Shown: positions 6,366 through 11,161 of the stretch, piece by piece
Layout of the letters: each line of letters starts with the position of its first letter
Position numbering within the stretch: the first letter of the stretch is position 1
Assembly (NCBI GenBank): GCA_021778375.1
Contig: JAJYCM010000067.1
Location: 1-11,161 of the forward strand
Source of the DNA: Bacteroidota bacterium
Lineage (GTDB): Bacteria; Bacteroidota; Ignavibacteria; Ignavibacteriales; Ignavibacteriaceae
Direction of reading: 5' to 3'
DNA: 11,161 nucleotides
Program-made: the position numbers and the translations under genes
The notes under the pieces: model-generated
What the model was told of the DNA's origin: nothing
The model's database searches: none
Seen by the model: only the letters and a program-made list of their open reading frames with translations

Positions 6366-7454
6366 ATGCAAAAGAGAATCTATAACTTCAGTGCGGGTCC
6401 GGCGATTCTACCAGAAGAAGTTCTATTAGAAGCGCAGGAAAATTTATTTTCGCTTCCCGGCGTGGGAATGTCTATTCTGGAAATCAGCCATCGTTCAAAA
6501 ACATTTGATAAAATAATCGCAGAAACAAAAGAAGACTTAAAATTTCTTCTTGATATTAGCGACAACTACGAAATTCTATTTCTTCAAGGTGGCGCAAGTC
6601 TTCAATTTTCTATGGTTCCGTTAAATTTAATGCCTCCGAAAAACAAAGCCGATTATATTTTAACCGGAAGTTGGTCGAAGAAAGCATTGAAGGAAGCAAA
6701 GCGTGTCGGCACAGTAAACATTTCAGCATCAACGGAAGAAGAGAAATTCAACCGTATACCAAAACAATCCGAATTGAAATTAGATCCAGATGCCTCGTAT
6801 GTACACTTTACTTCAAACAATACAATATACGGTACCGAATGGCATACTGAGCCGGAAGTAGGAAACGTCCCGCTAGTATGTGATGCGTCTTCAGATATGC
6901 TTCATAAAAAGATTAATGTAAACAAATACGGACTGATATATGCCGGTGCGCAAAAAAATATGGGACCTTCCGGGGTTACATTAGTTATTATCAGAAAAGA
7001 TTTGCTTGAACGCAGCTCAGATTCGCTACACACGATGCTGAATTATAAAATACATGCTGAAAATAATTCAATGTATAACACTCCTTCAACATTTGGTATT
7101 TACATTATCGGGTTAGTTGCAAAATGGCTGAAGAAAAACGGCGGACTTGAAGCAATGTATAAGACAAACAAAGAAAAGGCAGAAATTCTTTACAACTGCA
7201 TTGATGGAAGCAACGGTTATTACAAAGGACATGCACAAAAAGACAGCCGTTCCTTAATGAACGTTACCTTTAATCTTGCAACCGAAGAATTGGAAAAACA
7301 ATTGATCACTGAGGCAACAGCCGCAGGATTTGACGGCGTAAAGGGGCATCGATCGGTCGGTGGTTTACGCGCTTCTATTTACAATGCTTTCCCTAAGAAA
7401 GGTATTGAAGAATTTGTTAAATTCATGAAAGAATTTCAAGCTAAGAACGGTTAA
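6366..7454 (+). CDS. serC: Phosphoserine aminotransferase
   Basis: Cytosolic PLP-dependent class V aminotransferase of 362 residues, the normal length. It transfers an amino group from glutamate to 3-phosphohydroxypyruvate to give O-phospho-L-serine (step two of serine synthesis) and, in pathways that use it, makes 4-phosphohydroxythreonine for vitamin B6. Visible: YNFSAGPAILPEEVL at the N-terminus; ISHRSKTF; LFLQGGASLQFSMVP (cofactor phosphate region); VCDASSDMLHKKI with the pyridine-binding Asp; AGAQKNMGPSGVT with the Schiff-base Lys197; NTPSTFGIYI; and GHRSVGGLRASIYNAFP near the end. AAAAGGA precedes the ATG with about nine bases between. It follows the DUF1015 gene by 154 bases in the same direction. 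Neither serA nor a recognisable serB is in the window. Confidence 0.97.
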   Translation: MQKRIYNFSAGPAILPEEVLLEAQENLFSLPGVGMSILEISHRSKTFDKIIAETKEDLKFLLDISDNYEILFLQGGASLQFSMVPLNLMPPKNKADYILTGSWSKKALKEAKRVGTVNISASTEEEKFNRIPKQSELKLDPDASYVHFTSNNTIYGTEWHTEPEVGNVPLVCDASSDMLHKKINVNKYGLIYAGAQKNMGPSGVTLVIIRKDLLERSSDSLHTMLNYKIHAENNSMYNTPSTFGIYIIGLVAKWLKKNGGLEAMYKTNKEKAEILYNCIDGSNGYYKGHAQKDSRSLMNVTFNLATEELEKQLITEATAAGFDGVKGHRSVGGLRASIYNAFPKKGIEEFVKFMKEFQAKNG

Positions 7455-7458
7455 TTAT

Positions 7459-7466
7459 TAAATTTG
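7459..7466 (+). promoter_or_regulatory. -7 element between serC and the lipoprotein gene
   Basis: TAAATTTG, an exact TAnnTTTG match starting five bases after the serC stop codon and ending 59 bases before the ATG at 7525. If used, transcription would begin near 7473 and the hairpin at 7480-7500 would lie at the very start of the lipoprotein mRNA. Confidence 0.35.
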
Positions 7467-7479
7467 TAAAATTTATACG

Positions 7480-7500
7480 GGGCGAAGGTTCACTTCGCCC
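7480..7500 (+). terminator. Strong hairpin after serC (terminator or 5' leader structure)
   Basis: GGGCGAAG-GTTCA-CTTCGCCC: a perfect 8-bp stem with a 5-base loop. It lies 25 bases after the serC stop and 15 bases before the lipoprotein Shine-Dalgarno. What follows is AGCATTTAAAAAG, which lacks a T-run, so classical intrinsic termination would be weak. It could end serC transcripts, protect their 3' ends, or form the 5' leader of the next mRNA. Confidence 0.45.
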
Positions 7501-7524
7501 AGCATTTAAAAAGTCGAGGTGATA

Positions 7525-7950
7525 ATGAAATATGCTGTTATTTTTCTACTTGCATTCGCATTTGTTTTTTCTGCCTGCTCAAAAAAAACAGAAACTAAGC
7601 TTGAGGCTTTTAGCCCTGAGGCTTTTGCATATAACATGGGTGACAGTTCTGAAGTTGATGCAACTACGCGTGTAAAAGGTTTTGAGCAGCAGCAGGAAAA
7701 CGGATTATATAAAGCTACAATATCATACGAAATTGATCTTGTAACTCCCGCAAAGGACACTATAAAATCTTTGTTAAGCAGAGTTGTTGACCGATCAAAG
7801 AAAGAAAAAATGACAGATACTCCATTGGAAGCGCAATTCGATTTAGACTCGACTTATAAAAACGGCAATTACAATTTGATATATAGAATAAAAGACGTAA
7901 ACTCAGGTCAGATGACAACATCTACAGCAAGTTTTAATTTAGGCAATTAG
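7525..7950 (+). CDS. Small predicted lipoprotein, unknown function
   Basis: 141 residues. The N-terminus MKYAVIFLLAFAFVFSAC is a lipoprotein signal with Cys18 as the probable lipidation site, so the protein should be anchored in the envelope facing the periplasm or outside. The mature part has a short Lys/Thr-rich linker, then alternating segments (KATISYEIDLVTPAKDTIKS; GNYNLIYRIKDVNSGQ; TSTASFNLG) suggesting a small beta-sandwich. No family recognised. I chose ATG 7525 over GTG 7519 because the Shine-Dalgarno GAGGTGAT (7516-7523) has its GAGG core five bases before the ATG and overlaps the GTG. It follows serC but may have its own promoter, and converges on the DUF2203 gene with only four bases between. 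Confidence 0.85.
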   Translation: MKYAVIFLLAFAFVFSACSKKTETKLEAFSPEAFAYNMGDSSEVDATTRVKGFEQQQENGLYKATISYEIDLVTPAKDTIKSLLSRVVDRSKKEKMTDTPLEAQFDLDSTYKNGNYNLIYRIKDVNSGQMTTSTASFNLGN

Positions 7951-7954
7951 ATTA

Positions 7955-8335
7955 TCAGAGAAACTCTTCAGGGATTAATTTTCTGCCTGTATAGCCGGCA
8001 TCCAGATTATGGTAATATTTTATTTCATCTTCATCGCTTCGCCAGCAAAGCAATACATCTCTGCCATTTATCATTGCAGGGAAATCGACCAATCCAAGAG
8101 TAAAGCTATAATCTTTATAAAAGCAGCCGATCTCTTCCAATTCGCCAATAAAACCATTGATGTTATCGATCATTTTTTTTGCACGAGGGTCATCCTCAAT
8201 TTTTCCGTCAAGATCATCGGCTAACAGTTTTATTTCTTTCGAAGTATCTACTATATCTTTAACAATTTTTTTTACCAGGGGTAGAGTTCTTTTTGCTTCA
8301 AGCGGAGTGAAATATTTTGTTTCTTCGGTAGTCAT
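7955..8335 (-). CDS. DUF2203 family protein
   Basis: 126-residue cytosolic protein that spans DUF2203. The N-terminal half (KYFTPLEAKRTLPLVKKIVK and the following helix) is a long helical hairpin. The C-terminal half carries the conserved family core: GCFYKDYSFTLGLVDFPA, then DVLLCWRSDEDEIKYYHNLD and AGYTGRKLI. Function is unknown in the family; nothing here adds catalytic detail. The ATG at 8335 begins MTTEETKYFT, and an exact -7 element lies 26 bases upstream. The gene is convergent with the lipoprotein gene (four-base gap, no terminator visible) and divergent from the thioredoxin-fold gene. Confidence 0.92.
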   Translation of the reverse strand: MTTEETKYFTPLEAKRTLPLVKKIVKDIVDTSKEIKLLADDLDGKIEDDPRAKKMIDNINGFIGELEEIGCFYKDYSFTLGLVDFPAMINGRDVLLCWRSDEDEIKYYHNLDAGYTGRKLIPEEFL

Positions 8336-8360
8336 TTTTTCTAACTTTCTAAATACAATT

Positions 8361-8368
8361 CAAACTTA
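8361..8368 (-). promoter_or_regulatory. -7 element for the DUF2203 gene
   Basis: On the minus strand this reads TAAGTTTG, an exact TAnnTTTG match ending 26 bases before the ATG at 8335. No clear -33 TTTG. Confidence 0.45.
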
Positions 8369-8481
8369 CGATTAATAATGTATAAATTGTACCTATAAAT
8401 CAAGTGCTAGCGAATTGAATCCTTTTGCGAGCAAATGCTTCAAATATGATATAAAACGCAATATTAGTCTCGATATTTGAT

Positions 8482-8489
8482 TAATTTTG
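8482..8489 (+). promoter_or_regulatory. -7 element for the thioredoxin-fold gene
   Basis: TAATTTTG, an exact TAnnTTTG match ending 32 bases before the ATG at 8521. Together with 8361-8368 it makes the 8336-8520 interval a divergent promoter region. Confidence 0.45.
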
Positions 8490-8520
8490 ATTATAAATTT
8501 TATTTAACCGGAGCAATTAA

Positions 8521-9132
8521 ATGGCACATCAGTTTTTTATAGATAGAAAGCCGCACAAAGGAATGACATACAGAGAATATATGCAAAGCATCATTGAAGA
8601 AATTTCAAATACAAATCCGGAAACACTGAACGACGAACAGAAAGAAATGTTTGAATATAAGAAACTAAATCTTCAAAGAAGCGGAAGGATTGATAAAATT
8701 TATACTGTTTCTAAAAAGTTAGGTAATGCAATTAATAATATAAAAGAGAAGCAAATTTGGATGGTACTTACAGAAGGCTGGTGCGGGGATTCGGCGCAGA
8801 ACCTTCCTCACCTTGCAAAGATAGCGGAAGTGAATCCAAATATTGAATTAAGAATTTTGCTAAGAGATTCTAATTTAGACATTATAGATTTATATTTAAC
8901 CAACGGTACGAGAAGCATACCGAAGCTTGCGGCATTCGATGAAGAAGGAAATGAATTATTCATATGGGGTCCGCGCCCGAAACAAGCGCAAGAATTACTA
9001 AGTAAATTAAAGAGCGAGGGAATTGTAAAACCAGAGCTTTATGAAAAACTTCATCTTTGGTACGGAAGAAACCGGGGCAAAGAAATAGAAGAGGAATTTT
9101 TAGAAATATTTTCACAAGTCGAACAGCAATAA
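8521..9132 (+). CDS. Thioredoxin-fold protein with single-Cys WCGDS site
   Basis: 203-residue protein with no signal peptide, so probably cytosolic. It has a long N-terminal helical part (MTYREYMQSIIEEI and following). The thioredoxin domain starts near residue 78 with QIWMVLTEGWCGDSAQNLPHL: Trp87-Cys88-Gly89-Asp90-Ser91 sits where thioredoxin has WCGPC, and the cis-proline loop RSIPKL has Pro134. The second active-site cysteine is missing (Ser91), so it cannot form the usual CxxC disulfide and would act as a monothiol reductase, a mixed-disulfide carrier or a chaperone. This matches the Thioredoxin_9-type family. GGAG (8510-8513) lies seven bases before the ATG. The next gene downstream is a Cys/Met-type PLP enzyme, 123 bases away; a functional link is possible but unproven. 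Confidence 0.88.
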   Translation: MAHQFFIDRKPHKGMTYREYMQSIIEEISNTNPETLNDEQKEMFEYKKLNLQRSGRIDKIYTVSKKLGNAINNIKEKQIWMVLTEGWCGDSAQNLPHLAKIAEVNPNIELRILLRDSNLDIIDLYLTNGTRSIPKLAAFDEEGNELFIWGPRPKQAQELLSKLKSEGIVKPELYEKLHLWYGRNRGKEIEEEFLEIFSQVEQQ

Positions 9133-9139
9133 TACTTTC

Positions 9140-9164
9140 CGGGGCAGCCATTTGAACTGTCCCG
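9140..9164 (+). terminator. Hairpin downstream of the thioredoxin-fold gene
   Basis: CGGGGCAG and CTGTCCCG pair as an 8-bp stem with one G-U pair around a 9-base loop, starting eight bases after the stop codon. No T-run follows, so termination would be weak or factor-dependent. The position suggests a transcript end or mRNA-stabilising structure. Confidence 0.35.
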
Positions 9165-9255
9165 CACATTTCGTCCAGCCACACTAAAACATTTAAGCCC
9201 GCAGTTTATTATTTTGCGCATACAATTAGAATAGAAAATTTGCGAGGAATACAAA

Positions 9256-10371
9256 ATGAAAATTGAAACACTTTCTGTACATGCAGGAAGAAAGCCCGAT
9301 GCGGCAACAGGAGCTGTAACACCGCCCATACATTTATCAACAACATTCGAACGCGAAGCAAACGGTGAATATCCTAAGGGTTATAATTATTCAAGGAGCA
9401 GTAATCCAAATCGAGAATCACTTGAAATATGTCTTGCACAACTTGAAGGCGGCCAATCGGCTGCGGCATTTTCATCAGGATCCGCAGCTGCAATGACTAT
9501 TTTTCAAGCTCTTTCACCAGGCGATCATATTATTGCTTCTGACGATCTTTACCACGGCACAAGGAATCTGATTAAGTTTTTTGAGAAATGGAATATTGCT
9601 TCCTCCTTTGTAGACATGACAAACATTAATAATGTAGAAAAAGCTCTTAGAAAGAATACGCGATTAGTTTGGATTGAAACACCAACTAATCCACTTTTGA
9701 AAATTATAGATATAAATAAAATTTCAATTTTACTTAAGAAGAGAAATATAAAAATTGTTTGTGATAACACCTGGGCAACGCCGATTCTGCAACAACCGCT
9801 TGAACTTGGAGCAGATATTGCGCTTCACGCAACAACAAAGTATATCGGTGGACATAGCGATGTTCTTGGCGGAGCGATAATTTCAAAGAAGGATGATCAA
9901 TTCTTCCAGAAGATAAGAGAAATACAAAAATCCGGCGGAGCAGTACCATCGCCATTTGAATGCTGGCTTGTATTAAGAGGAATACAAACTCTTCCTTTGC
10001 GTATCAGGGCTCAATCCGAAAGCGCAATACAAGTAGCTAAGTTTCTGGATTCACATAGGAAAGTTGAAAAAGTATACTACCCGGGATTACCTTCACATCC
10101 AGGACATAATATTGCTTCGGCTCAAATGAAACTATTCGGCGCCATGATTTCATTCCAGGTAAAGGGGACGAAGAAGGATGCAATGCGTGTCGCTTCAAAA
10201 GTTAAAATATTTGTGCGCGCAACAAGCCTTGGTGGTCCTGAAAGTCTAATAGAGCATCGCGCTTCAGTTGAGGGACCTGATACCAAAACGCCTCAAAATC
10301 TTTTACGAATGTCAATAGGGTTGGAGCATCCTGATGATTTAATTGAGGATTTATCAAAGGCGTTAAAATGA
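9256..10371 (+). CDS. Cys/Met metabolism PLP-dependent enzyme (cystathionine gamma-synthase/lyase type)
   Basis: Cytosolic gamma-family PLP enzyme of 371 residues, close to the usual 380-400. Visible: SVHAGRKPD...GAVTPPI near the start; YSRSSNPNR with Tyr45 and Arg47, which contact the cofactor phosphate of the neighbouring subunit; FSSGSAAAM; LYHGT with active-site Tyr99; IETPTNPLLKI; CDNTWATP with the pyridine-binding Asp; ATTKYIGGHSDVLGG with Schiff-base Lys195; and ATSLGGPESLIEHRAS with the substrate-carboxylate Arg region near the end. The residue equal to methionine gamma-lyase Cys116 is Gly, so that activity is less likely. Cystathionine gamma-synthase, cystathionine lyase and O-acylhomoserine sulfhydrylase cannot be separated by eye. 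GAGGA lies seven bases before the ATG. Its stop overlaps the start of the methyltransferase (ATGA), implying coupled translation. Confidence 0.93.
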   Translation: MKIETLSVHAGRKPDAATGAVTPPIHLSTTFEREANGEYPKGYNYSRSSNPNRESLEICLAQLEGGQSAAAFSSGSAAAMTIFQALSPGDHIIASDDLYHGTRNLIKFFEKWNIASSFVDMTNINNVEKALRKNTRLVWIETPTNPLLKIIDINKISILLKKRNIKIVCDNTWATPILQQPLELGADIALHATTKYIGGHSDVLGGAIISKKDDQFFQKIREIQKSGGAVPSPFECWLVLRGIQTLPLRIRAQSESAIQVAKFLDSHRKVEKVYYPGLPSHPGHNIASAQMKLFGAMISFQVKGTKKDAMRVASKVKIFVRATSLGGPESLIEHRASVEGPDTKTPQNLLRMSIGLEHPDDLIEDLSKALK

Positions 10372-10982
10372 AAGATAAAATACATTGGTATGACGGGATA
10401 TTCTATGATAGAATTATAGCGCCAAACCAGGATAAAATGTTTTCGATTATAAAGAATCTTATTCATGATGGAAGTAGTGTAATTGACGTTGGCTGCGGAA
10501 CGGGAAGGCTTTGCTTTCAACTTGCCGATAAATGTTCTAAAGTTACCGGAGTTGATTTATCGTCAAAAAACATTTCTGTGGCAAACAATATTTTATCCGG
10601 ACAGAATTTTTCCAACGTAAATTTTATCCATACAGATGCTTCTGTGCTGACGAAACAAATAGAAGGAAAATTTGATTACTCTGTCATAACTTATGCTATC
10701 CATGAGATGCCACCGGAAGAAAGAGTTGCAGTGATTAATCAATTAAAGCTTCTTTCTGATAAAATTATCATAGGTGAATACGCAGTTCAAAAAAAATCAA
10801 AAATGTGGAATATAGTAAATGAGCTGGTAGAATTTTCCGCCGGTAAAGATCATTATAAAAATTATAAATTGTTTCTTCGCAGCGGCGGAGTAAATTCGCT
10901 TGTTAAACAGTGCGGATTAAAAATTATCTCCGAAGTTATAAACGAGCCTATTACTTCTCATATCGTTTTAGCTTCGTTATAA
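10368..10982 (+). CDS. Class I SAM-dependent methyltransferase
   Basis: 204-residue cytosolic protein with a Rossmann-like methyltransferase core. Motif I is VIDVGCGTGR (residues 38-47), followed by GVDLS (strand beta-2 acidic residue, about 61-65), NFIHTDAS (motif II region), and YAIHEMPPEERV (motif IV/post-IV). The C-terminal part (SAGKDHYKNYKLFLRSGGV) should line the substrate pocket. The general resemblance is to UbiE/Methyltransf_11-type small-molecule enzymes; the substrate cannot be read from the sequence. It starts inside the stop codon of the PLP enzyme (ATGA) with no separate ribosome binding site in evidence, so the two are very likely co-translated. This points to a sulfur- or amino-acid-related substrate. 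It is convergent with the OsmC-family gene, two bases apart. Confidence 0.9.
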   Translation: MKDKIHWYDGIFYDRIIAPNQDKMFSIIKNLIHDGSSVIDVGCGTGRLCFQLADKCSKVTGVDLSSKNISVANNILSGQNFSNVNFIHTDASVLTKQIEGKFDYSVITYAIHEMPPEERVAVINQLKLLSDKIIIGEYAVQKKSKMWNIVNELVEFSAGKDHYKNYKLFLRSGGVNSLVKQCGLKIISEVINEPITSHIVLASL

Positions 10983-10984
10983 AG

Positions 10985-11161
10985 TTAGATTTTCTTTTCT
11001 TCGACAATCCGGTATGAGTGCGTCATTTCTACGGCTTTTTGAAGCATTGCAGTAACGCTGCAATATTTTGTTTGGGAAAGCTCAATCGCCCGCTCGATAT
11101 CTTTTACATTCAAATTTTTTCCATAGAAAACATATTCGAGATCTATTTTTGTAAAAACTTG
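10985..11161 (-). CDS. OsmC family protein, C-terminal part only
   Basis: The last 58 codons of a minus-strand gene whose start lies beyond the window; the stop TAA is at 10985-10987. The segment contains DIERAIELSQTKYCSVTAML followed by KAVEMTHSYRIVEEK, the C-terminal hallmark of OsmC/Ohr-family proteins, with Cys at 11060-11062 in KYCSV as one of the two redox cysteines. Such proteins reduce organic hydroperoxides or handle persulfides using thiol chemistry. The N-terminal half and the first active-site Cys cannot be checked, so the subfamily (OsmC, Ohr, YhfA) is open. It converges on the methyltransferase gene with a two-base gap and no terminator between. Confidence 0.88.
   Translation of the reverse strand, partial: QVFTKIDLEYVFYGKNLNVKDIERAIELSQTKYCSVTAMLQKAVEMTHSYRIVEEKKI

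Noticed and set aside
7480..7500. Firm call as an intrinsic terminator
   Set aside because: The stem is strong but no T-run follows, and a -7 element upstream would place it in a 5' leader; kept only as a moderate-confidence call.
9133..9255. Possible SAM or other sulfur-related riboswitch upstream of the PLP enzyme
   Set aside because: None of the conserved SAM riboswitch cores I know is visible. Only a simple hairpin close to the previous gene's end was found.
9256..10371. Specific assignment as methionine gamma-lyase
   Set aside because: The position equal to the lyase's diagnostic Cys116 is Gly, and no other residue visible by eye fixes the reaction.

Overview
The window is a compact, AT-rich stretch of bacterial chromosome made mostly of housekeeping genes. 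Gene content and sequence style point to the Bacteroidota/Chlorobi side of the tree, and an Ignavibacteria-like organism is my best guess. The support is a ValRS with a TMGH signature, DUF1015 next to serC, DUF2203, and four exact TAnnTTTG -7 promoter elements, which are typical of Bacteroidota. No rRNA, tRNA, CRISPR array or intact transposase was seen.

Layout. Positions 1-3580 read on the minus strand: valS (C-terminal part missing), a DUF433/DUF5615 toxin-antitoxin-type pair (2195-2793), and a HAD acid phosphatase lipoprotein (2936-3580). Positions 3581-4200 hold no conventional gene. They carry a possible 31-codon ORF behind a good -7 element, a four-copy 11-bp tandem repeat, a decayed IS-end-like sequence and a REP-like palindrome. 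A 15-bp sequence at 2899 recurs at 3958 with a small insertion, so the phosphatase is flanked by imperfect direct repeats. From 4201 the plus strand takes over: a secreted protein of unknown function with a TTG start, a DUF1015 protein (4964-6211), serC (6366-7454) and a small lipoprotein (7525-7950). A minus-strand DUF2203 gene (7955-8335) converges on the lipoprotein gene and diverges from a thioredoxin-fold protein (8521-9132). A Cys/Met-type PLP enzyme (9256-10371) then overlaps a methyltransferase (10368-10982) by four bases. The window ends inside an OsmC-family gene on the minus strand.

How the genes work together. SerC makes O-phosphoserine. The adjacent DUF1015 protein carries a DGHHR motif resembling the phosphate-handling motif of ParB/sulfiredoxin-fold proteins such as the archaeal serine kinase SerK, so a role in phosphoserine/serine conversion is a reasonable hypothesis. 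Serine feeds cysteine and methionine metabolism, where the PLP enzyme and its coupled methyltransferase may act. The thioredoxin-fold and OsmC proteins suggest thiol and redox chemistry close by.

Most likely new biology: the DUF1015-serC pairing, the PLP enzyme-methyltransferase overlap, and the gene-poor 3581-4200 interval with its small ORF and 11-bp array. I found no clear large undescribed multi-gene system.
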